DNA of 64,000 nt from Bryobacter aggregatus MPL3 (GTDB taxonomy: Bacteria; Acidobacteriota; Terriglobia; Bryobacterales; Bryobacteraceae), in assembly GCF_000702445.1 (NCBI RefSeq), contig NZ_JNIF01000003.1, positions 372,001 to 436,000 of the forward strand. The letters run 5' to 3'. The notes under the pieces were generated by a model, which saw only the letters and a list, made by a program, of their open reading frames with translations, did no database searches and had not been told where the DNA came from. The position numbers and the translations under genes are program-made. This document shows positions 51,620-61,014 of this stretch, in pieces (within the stretch, counting starts at the first letter, position 1; each line of letters starts with the position of its first letter).

Positions 51620-52489
51620 TTGTTCGATCGCCTCATCGCCGCTGCTGCCAATGGCACCACACTACCCGGCGCAACCTCACAAAATATTGAAAAGATTGCA
51701 GATCAGGCCAGTCAGGCCGCTTCGCTCGGAGCAAAGCTGGTCCTGTTTCCGGAGCTGTCGCTGACTGGCTTTCTTCCGAATCACCCGGAAAGCAATCACG
51801 CCGCCTGGCTGCGGGAGGCACTCTCGTTTGCCCGTAACTCCGCCGAACGACTGGATGGTCCTGCAGTGACCACGCTCGCACGCGCGGCCCAGCAGATTGG
51901 CATCTACATCGCGGCGGGCATCCTCGAAGATGCAGGCAATGTCCTCTACAACACACATGTGCTCGTGGGGCCGCAAGGTCTGGCCGGCTACTGGCGCAAA
52001 ATGCATATCCCGATGTTTGAAATGCCGTTCTACAACGGCGGCTCGGGCCCGGAGGTGATCGATACGCCGATCGGACGGATCGGAGCGAACATCTGTTTTG
52101 ACACGCTGCTCCCTGAATCAACGCGACTGCTGGCGGTGCAGAATGTCGAGATCGTGCTGTTCCCTTTTGCTGCCGATCCGCCTCCGGTGACACCAGCGGG
52201 CTGGGCGGCCTGGGCGGGCCCTGCATTGCGCGCGCGCTGCCAGGAGAATGGCGTATTCGGCGTCGCAGTGAACTACAGCGGTCAGGTGGCAGCGCTGGGT
52301 GTGGGACAGAACTTCCCCGGCGGCGGTATGATTGTCGGCCCTCGTGGTGAAGTGTTGGCTGAACAGACGAATCCCGGCGAACTGCTGCTCCACGAGCTCC
52401 AAGCGAGCGATCTCCGTGCCGCGCGTGCCGAACCTGAGTATCTTTTCCGCTTCCGCCGCCCGGAGCTGTATGGACCGTTAACGCGCTAG
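51620..52489 (+). CDS. Carbon-nitrogen hydrolase (nitrilase superfamily)
   Basis: 289 aa from a TTG at 51620 with GGGAGA eight bases upstream; no better start exists. The catalytic triad is readable: Glu in LVLFPELSLTGF, Lys in YWRKMHIPMFE and Cys in IGANICFDTLLPE, plus a second Glu region after EN-GVFGVAVN. The first strand (LFDRLIAAAANGTTLPGATSQNIEKI) is slightly unusual for the family, which often begins with 'IA.vQ....'. Hydrolyses an amide or carbamoyl bond; the subclass is not decided. Confidence 0.85.
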   Translation: MFDRLIAAAANGTTLPGATSQNIEKIADQASQAASLGAKLVLFPELSLTGFLPNHPESNHAAWLREALSFARNSAERLDGPAVTTLARAAQQIGIYIAAGILEDAGNVLYNTHVLVGPQGLAGYWRKMHIPMFEMPFYNGGSGPEVIDTPIGRIGANICFDTLLPESTRLLAVQNVEIVLFPFAADPPPVTPAGWAAWAGPALRARCQENGVFGVAVNYSGQVAALGVGQNFPGGGMIVGPRGEVLAEQTNPGELLLHELQASDLRAARAEPEYLFRFRRPELYGPLTR

Positions 52490-52607
52490 CTGGTCCGCTG
52501 AATCGCTATGATTGAATTGGGCGTGGCTTCTCGTGAGTTTGAGAAAGCGCAACTTCCCTGTTGCTCACGATTGCCGACGAGCCCGCTTCCAAGGCCATCA
52601 GGCAAAC

Positions 52608-55600
52608 ATGACACCAGCCGACCAACACCCGCTTCACCAGATCCTCAAGAACCGCATCGCCATCATCGACGGCGCCATGGGTACGACCATTCGCACCTAC
52701 GGCATGACCGAGAACGACATCCGCGGGCAACGATTCCAGGATTCGAAGAAGGATCTGCTCAATAACGGCGACCTCTTTTCTCTGACGCAGCCCAAGATGA
52801 TCTGCGACATCCACCGCCGCTTTCTCGAAGCCGGTGCGGATATTATCGAGACCAATACTTTCGGGGCCACCAGCATCACGCAAAGCGAGTTCTTTGTGGA
52901 CGACCCGCGTGAGCATGGCGGCCGGAAAGACCCTGAGTTCTATCAGAAGATTATCGACGACCGTTTTCTTAGCAACCTGGCCTGGGAGATCAACGAGCAG
53001 TCGGCACGGCAGTGCCGCGAATGGGCCGATCGGGTAGCAAATGCGACAGGGCGGCCACGTTTTGTGGCCGGTGCGATTGGACCGCTGACCGTTTCTCTTT
53101 CGAACTCCCCCGACGCCGACGATTCCGGGTTTCGCGTCATCACCTTCGATCAGGTGAAGAAAGCCTACATCGAGCAGGTACGGGCGCTCATTGCCGGCGG
53201 TTCCGACTTGCTTCTGGTGGAAACCATCTTCGACTCGCTGAATGCAAAGGCCGCTCTGGTAGCGATTCGTGAGGTGTTCGATCAGGATGGCACGGAGTTG
53301 CCGGTCATGATCTCGGCAGCCGTGGGCCGTGGTGGCGAGACGATGATCTCTGCCCAGACCATTGAAGCATTCTGGAACGCGGTGCAGCACATCAATCCGT
53401 TGTCCGTGGGTCTCAACTGCTCGCTCGGTCCGGATCTGATGTATCCATTTCTGTCGGAGCTTGCGGAGAAATCCAGCGCTGCCGTCTCCTGCTATCCAAA
53501 TGCCGGGCTCCCCAACCCTCTCACGCCCACTGGCTTCGATCTGGAGCCCGCCGACATGGGCCGCTTTCTCGGAGACTTCGCCCATGGAGGTCTGATCAAT
53601 ATCGCCGGCGGCTGCTGCGGCAATACGCCGGAACACATTGCAGCCATCGCCAAGGCACTGGATGGCAGACATCCGCGTGAAGTGCGGTCCGTGACCACAG
53701 CGGTGAGTGTGAGCGTACCTGAGTCGATCGCACCGCGGCCGCTTCGGCTCTCCGGATCGCAACCCTTTACCCAGCAGCCCGGAGTCTACATCATGATCGG
53801 GGAGCGGACCAATGTGGCCGGCTCGCCGAAATTTGCCAAGCTGATCAAAGAAGGCAAGTACGAAGAAGCCGTCAGCATCGCCCGGCAACAGGTGGAGAAC
53901 GGCGCCAATGTGATCGACATCTGCATGGATGAGGGCATGATCGATGGCGTTGCGGCGATGACTCGTTATCTGCAATTGCTGGCGAGTGAGCCCGAGGTGG
54001 CCAAGGTTCCGTTCATGGTCGATTCCTCGAAATGGGAAGTGATCGAGGCGGGCCTCAAATGCCTGCAGGGCAAGGGGATTGTGAATTCGATCTCGCTCAA
54101 AGAGGGCGAAGACAAGTTCCGGCAGAACGCAGCGACGGTGCGGCAATATGGCGCGGCTGTGGTGGTGATGGCGTTTGATGAGCAAGGCCAGGCTGCCACC
54201 TACGAGGACAAGATCCGGATCTGCGAACGCGCTTATCGGATTCTGGTGGACGAGGTCGGCTTAGCGCCCGAGGACATCATCTTCGATCCGAATATCCTCA
54301 CGGTTGCGACCGGCATGGAGGAGCACAACAACTACGCTCTGGACTTCATCAACGCCACGCGCTGGATCAAAGCGAATCTGCCGCATGCCAAGGTCAGCGG
54401 TGGTGTTTCGAATATCTCGTTCAGCTTCCGCGGGAACAACAAGGTGCGCGAGGCAATGCACTCAGCCTTCCTCTACCATGCGATCGCCGCCGGTATGGAC
54501 ATGGGCATTGTGAATGCGGGCATGCTCGAGGTGTACGAGGAGATTGAACCCGAGTTGAAGGTGCTGGTAGAAGACGTTCTGCTGAACCGCCGTCCCGACG
54601 CGACCGAGCGCTTAGTGGAGCATGGCGAACTGCTGAAGGCCGCCAACACCGACACCGTCGTGACAGAGAAGAAGGCGGAAGAGTGGCGGAACGGGACGGT
54701 TGAGGAACGGCTGGCCCACGCCCTCGTCAAAGGCATCGACACTTACATCGATGTCGATACGGAGGAAGCACGCCTGAAGTTGGGCCGTCCCCTGCTGGTG
54801 ATCGAGGGGCCGCTCATGGCAGGCATGAGCGTGGTGGGCGATCTGTTTGGTGCCGGCAAGATGTTTCTGCCGCAGGTGGTCAAGTCTGCCCGCGTGATGA
54901 AGAAGTCGGTGGCCTACCTGACTCCGTTCATGGAGGCCGAGAAGGCTTCGATGGCGGCGGCAGGACAAGTAGTAAAGACCCAGGGCAAGATCGTGCTCGC
55001 CACAGTCAAGGGCGACGTACACGACATCGGCAAGAACATCGTCGGCGTTGTGCTGGCCTGCAATAACTATGAAGTAATCGACATGGGCGTGATGGTGCCC
55101 TGTGAAAAGATTCTCGAGCGCGCCAAGGCAGAGAAGGCGGATGTGATCGGGCTCAGCGGCCTGATTACGCCGTCCTTGGACGAGATGGTGCATGTGGCCC
55201 GCGAGATGGAACGGCAAGGCTTCAAGTTACCGCTGCTCATTGGCGGCGCCACAACCAGCCGGGCGCACACAGCGATCAAGATCGCGCCGCATTATAGCGA
55301 GCCGGTCGTCCATGTGCTCGACGCCAGCCGGGCCGTACCGGTAACCACCAGCCTGCTCAGCGAAGACGGCAAGCCTGCCTTTGTCAAGCAGCACCGCTCG
55401 GACTACGAAGCACTGCGCAAGTCGCACGCCGCACCCCGACAGAGTGCCGTCCCACTCGAGACCGCTCGCAGCAGACGGACGCCAATCGAGTGGCGGACCG
55501 AAGACATTCCCCAGCCGGAGTTCACCGGCGTGCGTGTCCTGGAGGACTTCCCCCTCGCCACCCTGCGCGACTACATCGACTGGTCTCCGTTCTTCCACAC

Positions 55601-56429
55601 CTGGGGACTCAAGGGAATCTATCCGCGTATCTTCGATCATGAAGCGCATGGCGCACAGGCACGCCAGATCTTCAATGAAGGCAACGCCTTGCTCGACCGG
55701 ATCATTGCAGAGAAGCTGATTACGGCACGCGGCGTCTATGGTCTTTTCCCGGCCAGCGCCATCGGCGACGATGTAGAGCTCTATACGGACAACACGCGTA
55801 CAAGGGTACTGGAGCAATTCCACTTTCTGCGCCAGCAGGTGAATCGCGAAGGCAGCGAGCCGTGCCGTTCTCTCGCCGACTTCATCGCGCCGAAGGAAAC
55901 AGGCTTGCCCGATCACATCGGCGCGTTTGCAGTCACGACCGGGATCGGCCTGAAGGAATTGTGCGATCGCTTCCGCGCCGAGAATGACGATTACAACGCG
56001 ATCATGGCCGAAGCGCTCGCCGATCGTCTGGCAGAAGCCTTTGCCGAATGCCTGCACAAGCGGGTGCGCGAGGAATGGGGCTACGGACGCGCGGAAGCGC
56101 TGAGCAACGAAGAGCTCATCGAGGAGAAGTACCGGGGCATCCGCCCAGCGGCTGGCTATCCAGCCTGCCCCGACCACACCGAGAAGGGACCGCTCTGGAG
56201 CCTGCTCGATGTGGAGGCAAAGACGGGGATTCGCATTACGGAATCCTTTGCGATGTGGCCCGGCTCAAGCGTCAGCGGGCTTTACTTTGCCCACCCGGAA
56301 TCCCGCTACTTCAGCCTCGGCAAGATCGATCGCGACCAGGTACTCGACTACCACGAACGCAAGGGCATGAGCGTTGCGGAGGTGGAGCGATGGCTTGGCC
56401 CGAACCTGAACTACGAGCCGTCCGCTTAA
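52608..56429 (+). CDS. metH: Cobalamin-dependent methionine synthase
   Basis: 1,273 aa from ATG 52608; the frame upstream to 52512 is not family-like. Transfers methyl from methyltetrahydrofolate to homocysteine. Domains in order: homocysteine-binding barrel with [19 protein letters not shown] and the zinc Cys pair in [14 protein letters not shown]; pterin-binding barrel from ~390 ([27 protein letters not shown]); cap and B12 domain with [19 protein letters not shown] (the lower-ligand His) and [16 protein letters not shown]-terminal AdoMet reactivation domain ([51 protein letters not shown]). All domains are present. Confidence 0.96.
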   Translation: MTPADQHPLHQILKNRIAIIDGAMGTTIRTYGMTENDIRGQRFQDSKKDLLNNGDLFSLTQPKMICDIHRRFLEAGADIIETNTFGATSITQSEFFVDDPREHGGRKDPEFYQKIIDDRFLSNLAWEINEQSARQCREWADRVANATGRPRFVAGAIGPLTVSLSNSPDADDSGFRVITFDQVKKAYIEQVRALIAGGSDLLLVETIFDSLNAKAALVAIREVFDQDGTELPVMISAAVGRGGETMISAQTIEAFWNAVQHINPLSVGLNCSLGPDLMYPFLSELAEKSSAAVSCYPNAGLPNPLTPTGFDLEPADMGRFLGDFAHGGLINIAGGCCGNTPEHIAAIAKALDGRHPREVRSVTTAVSVSVPESIAPRPLRLSGSQPFTQQPGVYIMIGERTNVAGSPKFAKLIKEGKYEEAVSIARQQVENGANVIDICMDEGMIDGVAAMTRYLQLLASEPEVAKVPFMVDSSKWEVIEAGLKCLQGKGIVNSISLKEGEDKFRQNAATVRQYGAAVVVMAFDEQGQAATYEDKIRICERAYRILVDEVGLAPEDIIFDPNILTVATGMEEHNNYALDFINATRWIKANLPHAKVSGGVSNISFSFRGNNKVREAMHSAFLYHAIAAGMDMGIVNAGMLEVYEEIEPELKVLVEDVLLNRRPDATERLVEHGELLKAANTDTVVTEKKAEEWRNGTVEERLAHALVKGIDTYIDVDTEEARLKLGRPLLVIEGPLMAGMSVVGDLFGAGKMFLPQVVKSARVMKKSVAYLTPFMEAEKASMAAAGQVVKTQGKIVLATVKGDVHDIGKNIVGVVLACNNYEVIDMGVMVPCEKILERAKAEKADVIGLSGLITPSLDEMVHVAREMERQGFKLPLLIGGATTSRAHTAIKIAPHYSEPVVHVLDASRAVPVTTSLLSEDGKPAFVKQHRSDYEALRKSHAAPRQSAVPLETARSRRTPIEWRTEDIPQPEFTGVRVLEDFPLATLRDYIDWSPFFHTWGLKGIYPRIFDHEAHGAQARQIFNEGNALLDRIIAEKLITARGVYGLFPASAIGDDVELYTDNTRTRVLEQFHFLRQQVNREGSEPCRSLADFIAPKETGLPDHIGAFAVTTGIGLKELCDRFRAENDDYNAIMAEALADRLAEAFAECLHKRVREEWGYGRAEALSNEELIEEKYRGIRPAAGYPACPDHTEKGPLWSLLDVEAKTGIRITESFAMWPGSSVSGLYFAHPESRYFSLGKIDRDQVLDYHERKGMSVAEVERWLGPNLNYEPSA

Positions 56430-57467
56430 ATAGCTTCGCCCGACAAACGCCGGATCAACGTGGAGACGCCGTGCGCTAGCGCAAAAGACGCCGTGACGGA
56501 GGCCGGGCTGAGCAGCCCGAGTCCGCAGGTGGCTGTGATCAGGGCGCGTTGCGCCAGTTCTTGCGGGTCAGCAGCCAGTGAGGCGGCGGCCAGCCAGCGG
56601 GTGAAGAGACTCAGCGGATCGAGGTCTTCGAGGCTCTGCCAGGTGGGAACCATCCCGTAGGCCACGCTTCCCCCCTGGTGTACGAAGGCCAGCGCATGCC
56701 GGTCTGTAAAGAAGGACTCGAGACCAAGGTGAGCATCAAAAGAGAGGATGTCCGGCTTCACGCGGCACATCCGCTCGAAAGGATGGGCGGCACAGCAATG
56801 CAGCCCGGCCCAGGCGCCGCGCGCCCGCGCATCCTCAAGCGTGACAGCCAAAGCACTGAGGCGCTTCTCCTCCGGGACGGCGCCGGGGGCGTCCAGACAC
56901 AAAGCAGGCTCGTCAAGAAAGAGCAGCACCGGAACGCCAAAGCCTTTCAAGCGATCCACCTGCCAGCAGATCATTTGCGAGACATGGAAGGCAATGGCGG
57001 CAAAGAGCGCCGGATCGGACAGGAAGGGGCGGCCTTGGTGGAATAGATAGGTGGCCAGGGTGATAGGTCCCTCGATCTGCCCTTTGATCGCGCGCGCGGC
57101 GGGAAACTGCCCTGCGGTCCAGGCCTTCTCCAAGGCGTCAAAACCGGCCGCGTTGGTGGTGGTCAAGTGTCCATCGCTGCGGTGTAGCAGGGCGACCACG
57201 GCATCGATCCGGCCCTCTTTCACCTGATAGCCGTAGCCTTCCGCGCGGGGCTCCAGCAGATCGAACAGCATTCCAAGCCCTTGGGCAATCGCGCTTTCAC
57301 GCTCGCTCCGCTGCGGGAGTTGTGGCCAGAAAGGGATTTCAGGAGAAGACTGCGCTACCGCGTGAAGGGCCGTAGCCGCATTTAGAAAAGGCAGGCTGCC
57401 GATACCGGTTACGGCACCAGCCGGACGGAAGGAATGGCGAGGGAGAACGCTGATGCTCCAACGGTAT
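56426..57467 (-). CDS. MetE/uroporphyrinogen decarboxylase-like protein, start uncertain
   Basis: The longest ATG frame starts at 57271, but family-like sequence continues upstream without a start codon: [23 protein letters not shown] and [23 protein letters not shown]. An in-frame TGA lies near 57465 and an out-of-frame ATG at 57467, so a one-base indel near 57440 or a non-standard start is likely. The barrel has [56 protein letters not shown] and ATCGLGLLS, with Cys/His/Glu positions like the zinc site of cobalamin-independent methionine synthase. ~330-345 aa, half the size of MetE. Its stop overlaps metH's stop convergently. Methyl transfer is plausible but unproven. Confidence 0.7.
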
Positions 57468-57505
57468 CATGATCGATTTTGCCCCAGGCGCGCGGGCACA
57501 AAAGA

Positions 57506-57533
57506 AAAGGCCAACTCCGAAGAGTTGGCCTTT
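57506..57533 (-). terminator. Rho-independent terminator of the DUF1080 gene
   Basis: On the minus strand GGCCAACTC-TTCG-GAGTTGGCC, a 9-bp perfect stem with a UUCG tetraloop, followed by TTTTCTTTT. It lies 21 nt after the stop of 57555-58217. Confidence 0.9.
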
Positions 57534-57554
57534 CTGTAGGAATCAGCGATCCAA

Positions 57555-58217
57555 CTACGGCTTGAGGATCTTGACGCGGATGTCCTTGTACATTGTTGTC
57601 GAACCCGGATCGTGAGCCTGGAAAGCAAAGGTGTCGCCGGCGCCAATGACGCGGCCGGGGTTGCCCTTGGGGCCGGCCCAATCGTCGGGCTGTGTCCAGT
57701 CGGCGATCTTCTTACCATTGATGAAGGTCTGGACATGCTTACCCTGGACGATGATCGTTTGGGTGTACCAGACGTTATCGGGAACAGATTCCTTGACGTC
57801 CTGGACGTTGTACAGGCCGCCGCTCTTCTTCCAGTCGCCGTGCGTGTTGTTGACCTGCACCTCAAACCCCGTTTCCGGGAAACCCGTGGGCTGATACTTC
57901 GTGTGGAAGTAGATACCACCGTTGGAAACCGGCTTTGTCATCACACTGAGGCGGAGCTCAAAGTTCTTGAACGAGGCGGGCTTGCCCTTGAACAGGCCGG
58001 TGAAATAAAGATGGCAACGCTTGCCGCTGGCCACGATCGCACCGTCTTTGACGGAGAAGGAGTCTTCGTTTTCCTTCGACTTGGTCCAACCGGTGAGGTC
58101 CTTGCCATTGAACAGAGAGGTAAAGCCCTTCTCAGGCTTGAAAGGTTTGTCGGAAGGATCCGCAGCAAACAATGCCGAAGCGCAGACGAGTGCGCTGAAC
58201 AGATAAACAAATCGCAT
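57555..58217 (-). CDS. Exported DUF1080 (3-keto-disaccharide hydrolase-like) protein
   Basis: 220 aa: signal peptide MRFVYLFSALVCASALFA, then one LamG-like beta-sandwich. Typical DUF1080 signatures are GFTSLFNGKDLTGWTKS, ELRLSVMTKPVSNGGIYFHT, GFEVQVNNTHGDWKKSGGLYNV, DNVWYTQTIIVQGKHVQTFINGKKIADW and a closing GSTTMYKDIRVKILK. Domains of this family bind or cleave glycosides, including 3-keto sugars; activity is not certain for each member. Transcribed alone and ended by a strong terminator. Confidence 0.88.
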   Translation of the reverse strand: MRFVYLFSALVCASALFAADPSDKPFKPEKGFTSLFNGKDLTGWTKSKENEDSFSVKDGAIVASGKRCHLYFTGLFKGKPASFKNFELRLSVMTKPVSNGGIYFHTKYQPTGFPETGFEVQVNNTHGDWKKSGGLYNVQDVKESVPDNVWYTQTIIVQGKHVQTFINGKKIADWTQPDDWAGPKGNPGRVIGAGDTFAFQAHDPGSTTMYKDIRVKILKP

Positions 58218-58266
58218 GAATTGAATTTATCAGGCTTGGCCCTCGATTAGGAATCGCCTTTTTCAG

Positions 58267-59394
58267 CTATAGACGCAGGCCTGGATACAGAAGATGATTC
58301 CGGCAACAGGCGTGCGTGTTGAATCCCCCGCCGTAGAACTTCGCGAAGGCATCCCAGCGCCCACCGACATAATAGATGTTGCCTTGCGGATTCATGCCGC
58401 GCGGCAAAGCGCGGTTCCGGTAAATGATGCTCTTTGGAGGCACCCACATCGAGCCTCCCGCCACACCATCAAGATCCAAAATCCTCTCGGAGAGAGCGGC
58501 AGCTCCGATGGCCTGGGTTTGAAAATTCTGGTGCGGAATCCACCCATTGCTGAAGCTGGAGCTGACGATCGAACTGGAGAAAAAAGTGTCCCGCAGCGCC
58601 AGCGGATCCAACTGCTGGATCACGGCGGTGATCACATCGTCGACCACCTTCTTCCATTGCAAAAGAAAGCTCCCAAGGTCTTTCGCCTGGCTGTTGCGGT
58701 AAAAGGGTAACACCAGAATCTGGTCAGCCCGGGCCGCAGCCATCTGCCCTCCGATCACGCTGGTGTAGTCGTCCCAAAGTTGCGCCCAACTGGAGAACTC
58801 GTCATAACCGGGATCGAGATAGCCGCCCTGCCAGGGGCTCGGTGTGAAGTTCAGATGCGGGGTCAGCGAGGCACTCAGGTTGGCCGCCGTGGGGATGACC
58901 ACGCCAAACCACTGGATGGAAGAGGACTCGTGGCGCACTAGCTTTCGGATGTAGTTGGTGGCCACCGTCATCGCGCGAAGCTTTCCGGTGCCGCCCACGC
59001 TCTGCGGTTCGGCGACGATGGCACCGGCTTCGACTTTGTCCGGCTTACCGCCGGGATTCGGCATCACGGTTGCGCCGCCCGTCACCACGGAGGGCCGCCC
59101 GGGCTCCCGGGCGAGCTGATTCATCAGACGGAGCGTACCGCCATCGGGATCGATCACCCCATCAATGCGGGGGCGGCGATTCGTGGTTTGGAAGCGAATG
59201 ATCTGCGCCGTCAGTTCCAGAATCAGGGCATTTCGATCTGTTGGCCAGAGGCCGCCAATCTCCATCGAGCCGCCCTGCGCCACCGGAATCCGATCAAAGA
59301 GCGCAGTCACCTGATTCAGGTCGCGGGCCAGATTCGGCATCGTACTCCGCCCATCGCGAATTCCAACCGCCGCATCGATCCGTACCTGAGCCAT
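58267..59394 (-). CDS. Protein of unknown function with peptidoglycan-binding-like N-terminus
   Basis: 375 aa from ATG 59394 behind GAGAGGACACG. No signal peptide or membrane segment. Residues 1-95 (IDAAVGIRDGRSTMPNLARDLNQVTALFDRIP...LILELTAQIIRFQTTNRRPRIDGVIDPDGGTLRLMNQLA) resemble the peptidoglycan-binding-like helical repeat seen in tail- or secretion-associated proteins. The rest (WFGVVIPTAANLSASLTPHLNFTP, WQGGYLDPGYDEFSSWAQLWDDYTSVIGG, ADQILVLPFYRN) is not recognised. It ends GFNTHACCRNHLLYPGLRL. Non-exported despite a cell-wall-like domain, so contractile-system cargo is one idea, unsupported by neighbours. Confidence 0.6.
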   Translation of the reverse strand: MAQVRIDAAVGIRDGRSTMPNLARDLNQVTALFDRIPVAQGGSMEIGGLWPTDRNALILELTAQIIRFQTTNRRPRIDGVIDPDGGTLRLMNQLAREPGRPSVVTGGATVMPNPGGKPDKVEAGAIVAEPQSVGGTGKLRAMTVATNYIRKLVRHESSSIQWFGVVIPTAANLSASLTPHLNFTPSPWQGGYLDPGYDEFSSWAQLWDDYTSVIGGQMAAARADQILVLPFYRNSQAKDLGSFLLQWKKVVDDVITAVIQQLDPLALRDTFFSSSIVSSSFSNGWIPHQNFQTQAIGAAALSERILDLDGVAGGSMWVPPKSIIYRNRALPRGMNPQGNIYYVGGRWDAFAKFYGGGFNTHACCRNHLLYPGLRL

Positions 59395-59418
59395 CGTGTC
59401 CTCTCCGCAAGTCTCTCG

Positions 59419-60480
59419 TTAGCTCTTGGCTGCGAGCGTCGCGATGTCGATCACAAACCGGTACTTCACATCGCTCTTTAGCATCCGCTCATAGGCTTCG
59501 TTGATCTTCTGGATCGGAATGAGTTCGATGTCGGAGGTGATGTTGTGTTCCGCACAGAAATCAAGCATCTCCTGGGTCTCCGGGATGCCGCCAATCAACG
59601 AACCCGCAAGCGCGCGACGCCGGAAGATCAGGTTGAAGACTTGCGGCGAAGGATGTGGCGAATCAGGCGCGCCCACCAGACACATTGTTCCGTCGCGCTT
59701 CAACAGGGTGAGGAAGGCATCCAGATTGTGAGGAGCGGCAACGGTGTTGAGGATGAAGTCGAAGCTGCCTAGATGCTGCTTCATCTGCGCCTCGTCCTTT
59801 GAGATCACCACTTCGTCCGCGCCCAGCCGTTTGCCGTCTGCCACCTTGCTGGCTGAAGTAGTAAAAAGCACAGTGTGAGCACCAAAAGCATGAGCGAATT
59901 TGACGCCCATGTGGCCGAGTCCGCCCAGCCCCACGATCCCCACCTTACTGCCTTTTCCCACTTTCCAGTGCCGCAATGGCGAGTAGGTGGTGATCCCGGC
60001 ACAAAGGAGGGGCGCGGTGGCCGCCAGATCGAGCTTGCTCGAGATGTGCAGCACAAAGTCCTCATCCACCACAATCCGGTTCGAGTAGCCACCGTAGGTG
60101 ACGCCCCCCGAATGCTTGTCAGGAGCGTTGTAGGTGAAAATGGTGCCCCCCACATCGCAATACTGTTCCAGCCCTTCCTGGCAACTGGCGCAAGTGCGGC
60201 ACGAATCCACCATGCAGCCCACTCCAGCGAGCGCGCCGGCCTTGAACTTCTTCACTTGGGAGCCGACCGCAGTCACCTTCCCGACAATCTCGTGACCAGG
60301 CACCACCGGAAAAACCGTACCGCCCCACTCGTCACGAACCGTGTGGAGGTCGGAATGGCAAACACCGCAATACAGGATTTCGATTTGGACATCCCGCGGG
60401 CCGGGCTCGCGCCGGTCAAGCGCAAAAGGGACAAGCGGGGAAGTCGTACTATGAGCAGCGAAAGCAAGAGTATGGGACAT
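59419..60480 (-). CDS. Zinc-dependent NAD(P) alcohol dehydrogenase (YahK/CAD type)
   Basis: 353 aa with AGGAG before ATG 60480. Catalytic zinc ligands are in GVCHSDLHTV and VPGHEIVGKV; structural zinc Cys are in DSCRTCASCQEGLEQYC; the Rossmann motif is VGIVGLGGLGHMGVKFA. TTYSPLRHWKV and GGYSNRIVVDEDFVLHI are characteristic of the cinnamyl-alcohol-dehydrogenase/YahK branch, which reduces a broad range of aldehydes and prefers NADPH. All ligands are present. The GNAT gene lies 15 nt upstream on the same strand. Confidence 0.92.
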   Translation of the reverse strand: MSHTLAFAAHSTTSPLVPFALDRREPGPRDVQIEILYCGVCHSDLHTVRDEWGGTVFPVVPGHEIVGKVTAVGSQVKKFKAGALAGVGCMVDSCRTCASCQEGLEQYCDVGGTIFTYNAPDKHSGGVTYGGYSNRIVVDEDFVLHISSKLDLAATAPLLCAGITTYSPLRHWKVGKGSKVGIVGLGGLGHMGVKFAHAFGAHTVLFTTSASKVADGKRLGADEVVISKDEAQMKQHLGSFDFILNTVAAPHNLDAFLTLLKRDGTMCLVGAPDSPHPSPQVFNLIFRRRALAGSLIGGIPETQEMLDFCAEHNITSDIELIPIQKINEAYERMLKSDVKYRFVIDIATLAAKS

Positions 60481-60495
60481 ATCGGATTCTCCTCT

Positions 60496-61014
60496 TTAGA
60501 GCGTTCCAGAAAAAGAACGTTGCATCAAAACTGTATCCAGCCAGGTATCGAACTTAAAGCCGACATGGCGCAGAGTGCCCACATGCGTGAAGCCGAAGTG
60601 CTCGTGGAGACGAATGGAGGCGTAGTTCGAGCTGCCACCGATCACCGCGATCATTTCACGGCAACCGAGCGCCTCGCAGCGGAGCAGCAAGTCTGACAGC
60701 AGCAGTTTGCCAATGCCCTGCCCGGTTGCGGTGTGCGCGACGTAGATGGAGTCCTCCATCGTGAAGCGATAGGCAGGCCGCAGGCGGTAAGGGCCGGCGG
60801 AGCAGTAGCCGAGGATTTCCTCGTCTTCTGACTCCGCCACCAGATGCGGAAAATTGTGATCGAGAATCGCCGCCCGGCGGCGCATCATCTCGCGATGATC
60901 GGGAGCGTCCAGTTCAAAAGTGGCCGTTCCCGTCCGCACATAATGGGCATAGATCGCCGTGATGGCGGCAACATCCGCCTCGGTGGAAGGCCGGACTCTA
61001 GCGGAGAAGCCCAC
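60496..61014 (-). CDS. GNAT acetyltransferase (phosphinothricin acetyltransferase-like)
   Basis: About 172 aa if started at GTG 61014 (VGFSARVRPSTEADVAAITAIYAHYVRTG); the longer frame to 61134 would run antiparallel-free through nuoN and is not family-like. Acetyl-CoA site: IYVAHTATGQGIGKLLLSDLLLRC; then MIAVIGGSSNYASIRLHEHFGFTHVGTLRHVGFKFDTWLDTV, the typical PAT/bar ending. Overlaps the 3' end of nuoN by 17 nt. Likely acetylates a small amine or amino-acid analogue; substrate unknown. Confidence 0.85.
   Translation of the reverse strand: MGFSARVRPSTEADVAAITAIYAHYVRTGTATFELDAPDHREMMRRRAAILDHNFPHLVAESEDEEILGYCSAGPYRLRPAYRFTMEDSIYVAHTATGQGIGKLLLSDLLLRCEALGCREMIAVIGGSSNYASIRLHEHFGFTHVGTLRHVGFKFDTWLDTVLMQRSFSGTL

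Noticed and set aside
52490-52607. Possible SAM/SAH or cobalamin riboswitch before metH (CGTGAG...CTCACG stem)
   Set aside because: A stem is present, but I could not match the conserved core of any SAM, SAH or cobalamin riboswitch.
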